Assembly: GCA_035547915.1 (NCBI GenBank)
Contig: DASZTS010000139.1
Location: 62,001 to 126,000 of the forward strand
DNA length: 64,000 nt
Origin: DASSFG01 sp035547915
Lineage (GTDB): Bacteria; Planctomycetota; Planctomycetia; Pirellulales; JAICIG01
Direction: 5' to 3'
The position numbers and the translations under genes are program-made. This document shows, piece after piece, positions 55,704 to 64,000 of this stretch. The notes under the pieces were generated by a model, which had not been told where the DNA came from, did not search any database, and saw nothing but the letters and a program-made list of their open reading frames with translations. Numbering within the stretch: position 1 is the first letter of the stretch; each line of letters starts with the position of its first letter.

Positions 55704-55930
55704 GGGCTTTTAGAGCTCTTCCCTGCGCTCGTCGCACAGTTCTATGACGGATGTCTATGCCAGGAGTACCGTCACGCGTCCCGATGATCGATACCCACGT
55801 CCATTGTACCCATCTACCCGGCATTCGGCAGCTATCCGCCCGGCTTGCCTAGTTTGCGTCGCTTCGGCGGACTGCGCTTGCGGAAGATCCTTCTCAAGCC
55901 GCGTGGGCGAATCGACCGATAACCAGGGCC

Positions 55931-57571
55931 ATGCAGTGCCGGCCGCGACTGATCATGGGCTTAGCCATCTGTTTGGCGCTCGCGGTTCACCCAGCGAGCG
56001 CCGGCGAACCGGCTAAGCGGCTCTACACGAAGGACACTCGCTTTTGGGTTCGCTTCCAGCTCCCTACGCTCGCATCGACCAAGGACGTGCCCCGTGAGGT
56101 CGAGCTGCACGTCTCGTCGGATCACGGCGCAACGTGGGAGGTTGCTGGTGCGGCCAAGCCGGCGGATAGAAAGATCCTCTTCAACGCGCCTGCCGACGGC
56201 GAATATGCCTTCATGCCACGGACCAAGTACACATCTGGCAGATACTTGCCGGAGGGTCCTCCATCGGCCGAATTGACCGTGGTGGTCGACACGACACCCC
56301 CCGCGCTCGACCTCGACGCGCGCCACGACGGCGATGAAGTCGTCATTCGCTGGCAGGTTTCCGACGCCAATCTGAAGCCCGAAACGTTCAAGCTCGAATA
56401 CCGGCCTTCGGCACCCAATGCCAAGTGGCAGCAGGTGGCAGTCGATGCGGTCGCCACACCTCGCACTCCCGATAGCTTCAGCGGCGAAACGACGGTTGTT
56501 TTGCCGATCCTCGAGCAGGTGTCGACGATAGTCATTCGGGCCGAGGTCAGTGACGAGGCGGGTAACCATACGGTCAAGGAGCAGCCGCTCGCCGCGGGGC
56601 CAGGGGCCGAGCCGGGAGACCCGAACGCGACCGACACGCCCCCCGATATGCCCGCCGCGTTTTCAAATGGTACCGAAAGCGTGCGCCAACCTGCTGAGAA
56701 CCCGCCCTATCCTCGTACCGCCACACCCGATTGGCCTGCCGACGAAAGCCCGGCACTGGCCGGAGATTGGTCCGCTCGCAATGAAACGGTTCTCCCTCCC
56801 TCCGGACGCAATCTGAGGAGCGCTTCGTTCCGTCCACCGATGGAGCGGCTGCGCGACCTGCCCGAGGTCAGACGTGAGACCGAGGCGAGCGGCGATGCGT
56901 TTTCGCTCCCCCCGGGCGTGAAGCCGCACCTGGTCGACAAGCCTCGCTTCGAATTGCGATACGACGTCGACGCGATCGGTTCGGCCGGAGTCGTGCAGGT
57001 CGAGCTGTGGATGACGACCGATTACGGTCGCACTTGGAAGAGTTATGGTCTCGACGACGATTGCCGCAGCCCTGTATTGGTGAACGTCCGAGACGAAGCG
57101 GTGTATGGCTTCCGCGTGGTGGTCGAAACGACGGCCGGTCTGCGCAGTCCGGCCCCTGTTCGCGGCGACCTGCCCGACGTGTGGGTCGAAGTCGATCTCA
57201 CCAAGCCCGTCCTGCGGCTCCTTTCGGCAGAGCAGGGGACCGATGCGGACGCCGATCGATTGGTCATCTGCTGGGAAGCCAACGACAAGCACCTGGCCAG
57301 CCGCGGTATTGCACTGCGCTGGTCCGAGTCGGCCCAAGGTCCCTGGAATACGATCGCCTCGGGGTTGGAGAACTCCGGTCGCTACGCTTGGCGACTCGAT
57401 CAGCGGCTGCCACGGCAAGTCTACCTGCAACTCGAGGCGCGGGACGATGGCGGCAACGTCGCGACCGACCAGCTTCCGCAGCCCGCGTCGCTCGAGCGGA
57501 TTCGTCCGCAAGGCCGCATTCGCGAGGTCCGCCCCGTCGGGGCCGCGCCGCCCAGCGGCACACGTCGTTGA
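55931..57571 (+). CDS. Exported two-repeat beta-sandwich protein
   Basis: The 546-residue exported protein has a clear signal peptide ending VHPASA, then two copies of a module of about 150 residues. Copy 1 has VELHVSSDHGATWEVAGAAK and TTPPALDLDARHDGDEVVIR; copy 2 has VELWMTTDYGRTWKSYGLDD and LTKPVLRLLSAEQGTDADAD. Each copy combines a sialidase-like D-x-G-x-T-W motif strand with a fibronectin-type-III-like sheet (WQVSDANLKPETFKLEYR; CWEANDKHLASRGIALRW). A Pro/Ala-rich linker of about 130 residues joins them. I know no named function; similar proteins are found in planctomycete envelopes. The stop TGA overlaps repeat copy G. Confidence 0.7.
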   Translation: MQCRPRLIMGLAICLALAVHPASAGEPAKRLYTKDTRFWVRFQLPTLASTKDVPREVELHVSSDHGATWEVAGAAKPADRKILFNAPADGEYAFMPRTKYTSGRYLPEGPPSAELTVVVDTTPPALDLDARHDGDEVVIRWQVSDANLKPETFKLEYRPSAPNAKWQQVAVDAVATPRTPDSFSGETTVVLPILEQVSTIVIRAEVSDEAGNHTVKEQPLAAGPGAEPGDPNATDTPPDMPAAFSNGTESVRQPAENPPYPRTATPDWPADESPALAGDWSARNETVLPPSGRNLRSASFRPPMERLRDLPEVRRETEASGDAFSLPPGVKPHLVDKPRFELRYDVDAIGSAGVVQVELWMTTDYGRTWKSYGLDDDCRSPVLVNVRDEAVYGFRVVVETTAGLRSPAPVRGDLPDVWVEVDLTKPVLRLLSAEQGTDADADRLVICWEANDKHLASRGIALRWSESAQGPWNTIASGLENSGRYAWRLDQRLPRQVYLQLEARDDGGNVATDQLPQPASLERIRPQGRIREVRPVGAAPPSGTRR

Positions 57572-57627
57572 AGCGACTGGTAGAACCCTGAAGCCGGAGC
57601 GCGATCCGGTTTTGTCGGTTTTAAGAG
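57570..57627. repeat. Dispersed intergenic palindromic repeat, copy G (internal deletion)
   Basis: It begins GAAGCGACTGGTAGAACCC, with GA from the upstream TGA stop, continues AAGCCGGAGCGCGATCCGG and ends TTTTGTCGGTTTTAAGAG. The central hairpin seen in copies D and E is deleted. It lies between convergent genes. Confidence 0.55.
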
Positions 57628-57657
57628 CCGAACGGGGCCGGCAATCTCCTCCGAACA

Positions 57658-60348
57658 TCAACCAGTGGGGTTGCGGTTGAAGTTCTGGTAGGGAAGTCGC
57701 ACACCGCGGACGAAGATGTCGTCCGCGCTGGCGGTGTTGGCCGGCACCCCGTAACCTGTGGTGCCGACCGAAGTCACATCGTCGTCCTGGTCGGTGCCGT
57801 CGCCGCTGACGCCCAGTCCGCCCACCAACACGCCGTTCTTGTACAACGGCGCGCTGCCGGGGAAGAACACCACGCCGTTCTGATTCGCCACCGGCGTGCT
57901 CTTGTCGCGGAAGTTGGTCTGCGGATGGAACGCGTCGTAGCCCATCACGCTCTGGAAGGCCGAGGCCGGTACCGGGTTGGCCGGATCGGTGTCGTCGCCA
58001 TTCGTGGGGTTCGTGCCCGGATCCCACAGGATGGAGAAGGGGCCGGGCGGAGTACCGTTGATGCCGTCGGGGAAGCGGGGATCGGCCAGATAGCGGAACG
58101 TGCGGTTCGTGTATGCCGCGCCGGGGGGCAGGACGAGCGTGCCCGTTGCCGGGTCGAGTTCGTCGATCGGTTGGAGCTGATCGGCATTGCTGAAGTACGA
58201 AACGTTGCGCGCCTTGGCCACCGCCACGTCGAGCGAGAAGACCGTCGAATCGGGCATGCGGTAGAGCCCCAGCACGTTTCCCTCTTCGTCGGTCACCGAG
58301 AAGACCATCTCGGCACGCGGTCCCGGCGATAGGTTGACGTCGCCCGGAATGGGCGCCTCGCGGATGGCCGAGCGTACCTGCTGCGCCTCGGCGATGCCCT
58401 GGGAGATGATTTGTGTCACGTCGGCCGCGCTGAGCTCGCCTGTGGGCGAATCGTGCGGCACGACAATCCATCCCGAGGGCACGGGGCGGCTCGCCGCATA
58501 AAGCTGTCCACCGGTGTCGATCGGCTGGTCGAACGCCGGCGTGGGAATGCTGGCGCCACTGGTTGCTCCCACCTGAAGCAGTTCCGGAATGCCGCCGACC
58601 TGGCCGGTCGTCGGGTTGGGACCGAACGTTTCCACTTGCACGCCCGCCAGGTTGATCTGCTCTTGGTAGAGAAGTCCGTAGCCGACGCCCGGTACCGGAC
58701 CCACACCATTGACGGTGGCAGTCGGCGCAAAATCATCGGCGGCGGCAGCGAACGCCATCCATTCGGCTTCGAGGACCAACGGCGCGTTGGTGAGCTGCGT
58801 GTCGCTCTGACCCGCTCCGTTGACGTAGCCCTCCTCGAAGCTGGCGTATCCTTGCGGTCCGGGGAAGAAGACGCCAATGCCCCCCACAAGTTCCTGCTGT
58901 CCGTTGATGTTCTTGTAGATCGGCACACCGCCCGGTAGCGTCGCGATGCCGCGCGACTGAGCATAGGTATCGACGCCGGAGACATAACCATACGATTCGG
59001 GCGCCGCGACATCCTGGCCCGGCGGGATGTATTGCGTCGGTACGTTGAACCGGCTGGGAAGCTGGACCATGCCCGGATCGCCCGCGTACTTCTCGCCGTT
59101 GGCGTCGGGATGGAGCAGGCTGTCGCGATTGGTGGCTTCGATGTCGAACAGATCGACAGGCGGCGTATTGTTGATATTGGGCGGGAAGTGGGCGCCCAGG
59201 CCGATGGGCGCCACGAAGCCCGGTCCGCGAACCGGCGAGTTCAGGTCGGTCACATTCGGATTCGAATCGACCTCGCGCTCGGTGATTGTCGTTTGGCTGA
59301 GGAAACGAACCGTCCGTGAGGTGAGCGCGCCCTGGTCGCTCGAAAAGAGCGCCCCGCTGCGGGCCAACGAAACGGCTCCATCGATGGCGAAGACCAGGTC
59401 GTCGGGCCGGCCGGCATACATCGACTGCACGCCCGCTTCGGTGCGTACTCCTAGAATATTTCCGTTGCGATCGACAACCGCGATGATGGCGTCTTGCCGC
59501 GAGGAGGCTGCTTGCGCCCGATTCAGAAGTTGCTGCACGTCGTCGGCCGATAATCCGCCGGCTTGCGGCAAGGTGTATTGGTAGTGCCCCGGGCCGAGTC
59601 GAGCCAGTAAGAGCTGTTGCTCGAAATCGACGACACTGCCTCCGCCCGCGAGGTTGCTCTGCCAATAGGCAAGCCCGCCCGGGTCGGCCGACTGATTCAA
59701 GTAGTCTTGATAGTAGCCCTCAATCACCGTATCCAGATGTTCGGCACTGTCGACGAACGCTGCCGCGACTACCGATCTTGTCGCACCACCGGCGAGTTGG
59801 TTGTCCCAATAGCTCACCTCGGCGGGCGACGCCGACCGACCGAGCACGTCCTGATAGAGACCCGTGACGAAGCCCGAGTCGGTGCTCCCGTGATTGGCGT
59901 AATATTCGGGCGAGGCGATGAGGCTTACGATGAACTGGTCTTCGGGAAGCCCGTCGTCGAGCTGATTTTGCCAGTAGGCGGCGCCCGCCGCATCGGGCGA
60001 ACGTCCCAGATACGTGGTGAAATCGTCCGTGACCTGGTCGGCATGGACCTCGGACGAATTCAGGAAATTGTCGATGATCGTCGGAAAGGGAACACCCGCG
60101 TCGACTTGATTCAGGAAGTAGCTCACGTCCGCGCTGTTCGCCGAACGGTGTAGCACTTCCTGAAAGAGATCGTCGACGAACTGCATCTCCACCGATCCCG
60201 CGGTATCGGCGCCGCCAGCGATCAACATACAACGCTCTTCCAGCCGTTGCCCTGCGCGGCGCAGGCAGGCGCGGCGCGGCGCTGGGCGCGCACGGCTCGG
60301 CCGGCGGGAACGGAAAGCCGCGAGACAGTTTTTGAGCAGTGTGATCAT
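57658..60348 (-). CDS. Exported DUF4214 protein with duplicated GlcG/HbpS-like domains
   Basis: This is an 896-residue protein. The N-terminus carries the planctomycete motif RLEERCML after a basic stretch, taken as an export signal of the LEERR type. Four DUF4214 repeats cover residues about 55-250 (LFQEVLHRSANSADVSYFL, TYLGRSPDAAGAAYWQNQLD, YQDVLGRSASPAEVSYWDNQ, YYQDYLNQSADPGGLAYWQ). Two GlcG/HbpS-like domains follow: one near residue 265 (LSADDVQQLLNRAQAASSRQ, AVVDRNGNILGVR) and one near 640 (LSAADVTQIISQGIAEAQQV, VTDEEGNVLGLYRMPD). Each ends with the same extracellular segment type (RTVRFLSQ; RTFRYLADPRF). Relatives of this domain bind heme or small molecules. A GGAGG precedes ATG 60348. 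Confidence 0.75.
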   Translation of the reverse strand: MITLLKNCLAAFRSRRPSRARPAPRRACLRRAGQRLEERCMLIAGGADTAGSVEMQFVDDLFQEVLHRSANSADVSYFLNQVDAGVPFPTIIDNFLNSSEVHADQVTDDFTTYLGRSPDAAGAAYWQNQLDDGLPEDQFIVSLIASPEYYANHGSTDSGFVTGLYQDVLGRSASPAEVSYWDNQLAGGATRSVVAAAFVDSAEHLDTVIEGYYQDYLNQSADPGGLAYWQSNLAGGGSVVDFEQQLLLARLGPGHYQYTLPQAGGLSADDVQQLLNRAQAASSRQDAIIAVVDRNGNILGVRTEAGVQSMYAGRPDDLVFAIDGAVSLARSGALFSSDQGALTSRTVRFLSQTTITEREVDSNPNVTDLNSPVRGPGFVAPIGLGAHFPPNINNTPPVDLFDIEATNRDSLLHPDANGEKYAGDPGMVQLPSRFNVPTQYIPPGQDVAAPESYGYVSGVDTYAQSRGIATLPGGVPIYKNINGQQELVGGIGVFFPGPQGYASFEEGYVNGAGQSDTQLTNAPLVLEAEWMAFAAAADDFAPTATVNGVGPVPGVGYGLLYQEQINLAGVQVETFGPNPTTGQVGGIPELLQVGATSGASIPTPAFDQPIDTGGQLYAASRPVPSGWIVVPHDSPTGELSAADVTQIISQGIAEAQQVRSAIREAPIPGDVNLSPGPRAEMVFSVTDEEGNVLGLYRMPDSTVFSLDVAVAKARNVSYFSNADQLQPIDELDPATGTLVLPPGAAYTNRTFRYLADPRFPDGINGTPPGPFSILWDPGTNPTNGDDTDPANPVPASAFQSVMGYDAFHPQTNFRDKSTPVANQNGVVFFPGSAPLYKNGVLVGGLGVSGDGTDQDDDVTSVGTTGYGVPANTASADDIFVRGVRLPYQNFNRNPTG

Positions 60349-60393
60349 GACGATACAACCTCCCTCACCGCTTGGGGCAGGGCGATTTCCTGG

Positions 60394-63300
60394 TCAACGA
60401 TTTCTGGTCGGCGAAGTACGCTTACCGTTGGATCGAGCCTCTCGCTCCTCCTCTACTGGCGCCGGTAGAGCTTCGGGCAGCGGCACCCTTCCACGATAGC
60501 CGGCCATGTCGGGCTCGTCGCCAACCTTCCACACGATGCCGTCGTGCAGGTAGAAGCGGCGTTGTTCCGCGAGGTTGAGTGGCCGGGCGCCGATTCGTCC
60601 GAAGACGCCGATCTGGTTCCCCGACTCGTCCACCGCACGGTCGCGGTCGATGCCTTCTGAAATGCAGGTTGCTCCGGCGCCATGAGCGGGTTTGAATGTG
60701 GCGACCAGCCGCGGCTCGGGCCGCGGACTGAACCCCTGGTTGGTGAGCATCTCGGCCGACGTCAATTGCACCACCAATAATCCCTGCTGGCCATCGGCCA
60801 GGTAGGCGAACTCACTAGCGTTCGTGATGCCGAGCTTGACGTCGTTCAGGTCGTGCAGGCAGCCGCCGGCGTCGAACACCTGATCGACCTTGGGCAGCTC
60901 GGGATCTTTGACATCGAGGATCACCAGCCCCTCGCTACCTGCCGCCACGTAAGCGTAGGTCCGGGCGACATAGATGTTGCGGGCATCGGCCATCGCCAGT
61001 GCACCCACGGCCCGCGGTTGCGCCAGGTCCGTCACATCGAGGACCGTGATGCCCGATTTGTCGCAGAGGAACGCGTAGCGGAATTGCACCTGCACGGCTC
61101 GCGCATCTCCATGACCCTCGCCGCCGACGACGCTGGTGACACACGGATGCTTTGGATCGGCGAGCGAGACGACAACCAGGCCGGCATGGCAACAGATGTA
61201 GGCGTAATTCCCGACGATCGAGATGCTGCGCGCTCCGTTGAGAATGCCACGGGGATTGAACGTCAACTCGCGGCGGAGGAAGTTGTTGGTGGGGTCGCCG
61301 TCCAAAAGGGTCGCGGCACCGACGATAATCAATCCCTCTTCACGGTCCGTCACATAGATGTTGGCGAAGATCGGATGGATGGCCTGTTCGTTGTTCTCCG
61401 GGTTCTGGATGCGGGCGGGATCGACAGCAGGGGTACAGGGCGCCGCGACCCCCGTGGCGTAGCGGGTCTTTACGTAGAATCGCTGCCCCAGCGGGGAAAC
61501 GGGTGCGGAGATGATACGCTCGGAAAAACCCTTGTTGTCGATGAAGGCCGTGTCGAATACGCGCATGCCGCCGCGGCCGCAAGCCGCGTAGAGGAATTCA
61601 CCGCGGGCCTGCAACGCCAGAATTTCGTCGTCGCGGAAGGGGTGCAGATACATGTCGCCCACCGCTTTGCTCTGGTGGTGGTGCGAGTGCTCCAAGCGGC
61701 CGCCATGTTCGGCATGTCTGGCGTATCGTTCCGGGAATGCCAATCGGTGCAACGTGCTGCCGATGACCGCCTGCGGTTCGTCGTGCTCGGTGACGACGAC
61801 CGCTTCGATCCCATGCTCGCCGGTGCCGACCCAGCAGAAGTTGCCGATGAAGTTCACGAAGTTCGTGCCCTGCATCAGCAATTGGGCCATGATGGCGTTG
61901 TTGTCGTTGGTCGCCGACAAGTGGCAGTCGGTGCAGCGCTTGGTGCCATCGCCGCCGCGCACCGTGTGGGGCACGTTCGTGCTGAAGGCGATGCCGCTCA
62001 ATCCGTCGGCCGACACCGTCTGTTGCTGGATGTAGATCGCTTCACGGTTCTGGTTGTACGACGTGACGTGGATGGCGCAGGACGACCGCGCCGGTCCGAT
62101 ACGGTTGTGCGTGGCGTTGCCATCCTTGGCCAGCATATAAACGTCGTCGCGCAACGTCTGGAAGTTGTAAGCCACCCAGTTGCGTGTCACGTCGCCCTCG
62201 AAGTGCAGGGAGGGCAGTTTCATGTTGGCCTTTTGCGGCAGATGGCAGCCGTAACAGCTCGGGTTCCACGAGGAGTGACAGGCGATGCAGCTCATCTTGT
62301 CGTTGCGATGCGCGCATTGATCGGGATCGGTCGGCACATCGCCCCATACCATCTGGCCTTGTTCGAATCGCACCGTTTTGGCGTAACAGGCGCGTGGATT
62401 GAAATTCTTCGGATCAGCCGGGTTGATGCTGTCGACGACCTGCTTCACTTCCCATTGCAGGCCTTCTTCGACCATCGAGTTTTGGATGAGCTTGTTGCCC
62501 ACGATCTCGAAGCGGGGGCGTTTGAACGGTGTGAAAGCCGTGAGCAAGTTGGTGCCGCCTTCGGGGGCCGCAGGGCCCGAAGTACGTAGCTTGCTGGGGC
62601 CATAGGTCGTGCCATGGCAATCCTCGCAACCGATCTCGATGGCCGCGCGTACTTCTCCGTAGAGTTTGCCGTTGCCGTGAACGTCTTGTTGGAAATGGCA
62701 ATCGACGCAGTGCATTCCCTTTTCCAAGTGAATGTCGAGGTAATGCACGGGTGTGTCGTCTCGCCGTTTGCCATGAACACGTTCCTGGCTGTCGGCCGGT
62801 TTCATAGCCGCCATCAGCTTGGCGGGAGTTACGTCGTCGACCACGCGGCCTTGGTAGTCGAGGAATCGACCTTCTCGGTCCTTGCGAAAGACCGCCTTGA
62901 AGACCCAGCCATGCCCGTGAAAGTCGGCGAACTGGGTATGGGCCGCACGGTCGTTCAACTCGGACACTCGATCGAGGAATTGCGGATCGGACCACAGCCC
63001 GCGCACCGACGATTCTTCGGGGTTGGCGATGAGTGCCTGCATCGCTTCTTCGGCGGTGGGATGGCGCTCACGGCGCGGATACATCAGTGAACCGTCGGTT
63101 TCATTGTCCCACCACATGAAACCCAGGTAGCTGTTCATCACGCTCGTGCCGGGATGTACGTGGCACACGATGCACTGGCTCGTCGGGATGGCCCGCGTGA
63201 ATTTGTGCTCGATCGGATGGCCCGGTTCGTTCTTGGGAATCATGGGGTCGGCCGAGAAGCTGAGCCCGCGGTGCCCCTTGTCGGCATAGGGGCCGGAATG

Positions 63301-64000
63301 GACCGGCGAACGGTCGTTGGCATAGATCACGTGGCAGGCCGTGCAGCCGCTGGAGCGGTAGTCGCCGGCGTGGTCGTTCGTGCCCAAGAAATTGAGCGTC
63401 GGGTCCAAGAGACGCGTCTTGGTCAGGCCGACGAGTACGGGATCGACACGGTTTTGTGTGCCGAAGCCGCGCACACTGACGCGGGTGCGCGGACGGCCGT
63501 TCTCTTCGATCCGCTCCGGGTTGCCCGAGTCGGGGATGAACCGGCCGCCGCGCTCGAAGATGCGCAGCACGTTGCCCGGATGGCCGATCTCGAACCGGGG
63601 CAGGGGATCGAGGTACGGCACGATGCCCTTGAAGAGCACGTCTTCCTCGCTGGGCGGCGGTACGGTTTGCAGCCGCTGCGGTGCGCCGTACATGCTGTAA
63701 CTCTCGCCGAAGCGGGCACTCTTGAGCGGATACGAGCCGTTGTTGTAGAGGGCCGATCCCCACAACATCGAGCCGTGCGTCATCATACTCTTCCGCACTT
63801 GCAGCACTTCCTTGGCGTGGCAGTTGCCGCAACTGATGTGCGCCACGCGCAAATCGCCCGGATTGACAAACCGCACGAACTGCGGCGACTCGTGATTGAG
63901 CAGGGTGTACGACCTGACCGGATTGGCCGAACTCGGCCAGCCTTGTGGGAAGCGCGGTTGGACATGGGCGCACTGCTTGTCGGTCGTGCCCGCGTTGCCG
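60394..64000 (-). CDS. Large multiheme cytochrome c with LVIVD repeats (5' end outside window)
   Basis: The frame is open from the right window edge to 60394, at least 1200 codons, so the N-terminus and signal are missing. The visible part has eight CxxCH heme motifs: CGNCH, CTACH, CIVCH, CVDCH, CEDCH, CIACH, CYGCH and CTDCH. The C-terminal third contains LVIVD-type propeller repeats (AYICCHAGLVVVSLADPKHP, KSGITVLDVTDLAQP, SEGLVILDVKDPELP). Such large cytochromes are found in planctomycete periplasm or at the cell surface and may move electrons. The last residues (EEREARSNGKRTSPTRNR) are basic and probably disordered. GTG 63876 is an internal codon, not the start, because the frame continues to the edge. 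Confidence 0.85.
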   Translation of the reverse strand, partial: GNAGTTDKQCAHVQPRFPQGWPSSANPVRSYTLLNHESPQFVRFVNPGDLRVAHISCGNCHAKEVLQVRKSMMTHGSMLWGSALYNNGSYPLKSARFGESYSMYGAPQRLQTVPPPSEEDVLFKGIVPYLDPLPRFEIGHPGNVLRIFERGGRFIPDSGNPERIEENGRPRTRVSVRGFGTQNRVDPVLVGLTKTRLLDPTLNFLGTNDHAGDYRSSGCTACHVIYANDRSPVHSGPYADKGHRGLSFSADPMIPKNEPGHPIEHKFTRAIPTSQCIVCHVHPGTSVMNSYLGFMWWDNETDGSLMYPRRERHPTAEEAMQALIANPEESSVRGLWSDPQFLDRVSELNDRAAHTQFADFHGHGWVFKAVFRKDREGRFLDYQGRVVDDVTPAKLMAAMKPADSQERVHGKRRDDTPVHYLDIHLEKGMHCVDCHFQQDVHGNGKLYGEVRAAIEIGCEDCHGTTYGPSKLRTSGPAAPEGGTNLLTAFTPFKRPRFEIVGNKLIQNSMVEEGLQWEVKQVVDSINPADPKNFNPRACYAKTVRFEQGQMVWGDVPTDPDQCAHRNDKMSCIACHSSWNPSCYGCHLPQKANMKLPSLHFEGDVTRNWVAYNFQTLRDDVYMLAKDGNATHNRIGPARSSCAIHVTSYNQNREAIYIQQQTVSADGLSGIAFSTNVPHTVRGGDGTKRCTDCHLSATNDNNAIMAQLLMQGTNFVNFIGNFCWVGTGEHGIEAVVVTEHDEPQAVIGSTLHRLAFPERYARHAEHGGRLEHSHHHQSKAVGDMYLHPFRDDEILALQARGEFLYAACGRGGMRVFDTAFIDNKGFSERIISAPVSPLGQRFYVKTRYATGVAAPCTPAVDPARIQNPENNEQAIHPIFANIYVTDREEGLIIVGAATLLDGDPTNNFLRRELTFNPRGILNGARSISIVGNYAYICCHAGLVVVSLADPKHPCVTSVVGGEGHGDARAVQVQFRYAFLCDKSGITVLDVTDLAQPRAVGALAMADARNIYVARTYAYVAAGSEGLVILDVKDPELPKVDQVFDAGGCLHDLNDVKLGITNASEFAYLADGQQGLLVVQLTSAEMLTNQGFSPRPEPRLVATFKPAHGAGATCISEGIDRDRAVDESGNQIGVFGRIGARPLNLAEQRRFYLHDGIVWKVGDEPDMAGYRGRVPLPEALPAPVEEEREARSNGKRTSPTRNR

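Noticed and set aside
60853..62589. 578-codon plus-strand open frame opposite the multiheme cytochrome
   Set aside because: High GC content produces long shadow frames; the minus strand shows heme motifs and LVIVD repeats, and the plus-strand translation has no family features.

Overview
This is a GC-rich chromosomal segment of a planctomycete, most likely of the Pirellulales/Planctomycetia type. Evidence for that: an adjacent DUF1549/DUF1553 cytochrome (PSD1) and DUF1501 pair, several Tat-exported Gfo/Idh/MocA and SMP-30 proteins, a DUF1571 lipoprotein, an exported DUF4214 protein with an N-terminal LEER-type motif, a Hanks-type Ser/Thr kinase with a PEGA-like tail, and many short operons switching strand. 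The window is gene-dense and mostly chromosomal core. I see no rRNA, tRNA, CRISPR array, insertion sequence or prophage.

Layout. 1-5.4 kb: start of an HD-GYP-like protein (runs off the left edge), a Gfo/Idh oxidoreductase, and a MoxR/ChlI-type AAA ATPase plus VWA operon with a toxin-antitoxin remnant between the two genes. 5.6-10.7 kb: a membrane-anchored protein with thiS-thiG (thiamine thiazole synthesis), an HD phosphohydrolase, fmt and a FabG-like reductase. 11-19.5 kb: diguanylate cyclase, Tat-exported oxidoreductase, cyanophycinase-like peptidase, cold-shock-domain protein, an MlrC-like (M81) peptidase coupled to a rhomboid-fold protein without catalytic residues, a DUF1571 lipoprotein and an MgtC-like protein. 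19.6-23.6 kb: rpmI-rplT-pheS-pheT, the translation cluster, with a short PheT. 25-31 kb: flhA-flhF-flhG-like-small membrane protein-fliA, a flagellar export, placement and sigma-28 cassette. 31-38.7 kb: a U32 (RlhA-like) protein, the PSD1/DUF1501 pair and a FabI-like reductase. 39-47 kb: an ABC transporter lacking a binding protein, a Ser/Thr kinase, a SpoU methyltransferase, mcsA-mcsB (protein arginine phosphorylation), dapA and an HtrA-like protease. 47-64 kb: exported and redox proteins: a sugar-dehydrogenase/cytochrome c fusion, an SMP-30 lactonase, a duplicated TolC-like helical protein, a short MnmE-like GTPase, a two-repeat beta-sandwich protein, a DUF4214/GlcG-like protein, and a large octaheme-or-more cytochrome with LVIVD repeats that runs off the right edge.

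The least ordinary features are: (i) a family of seven dispersed palindromic intergenic repeats of about 45-105 bp, all immediately 3' of plus-strand genes, several contributing part of the stop codon and carrying terminator-like hairpins; (ii) a deleted ParE/RelE-type toxin reduced to its C-terminus but still translationally linked to a complete antitoxin and to the VWA gene inside an AAA/VWA operon; (iii) a pseudo-rhomboid overlapping an MlrC-like gene; and (iv) several internally duplicated or truncated members of known families (TolC-like, GlcG-like, MnmE-like, PheT).
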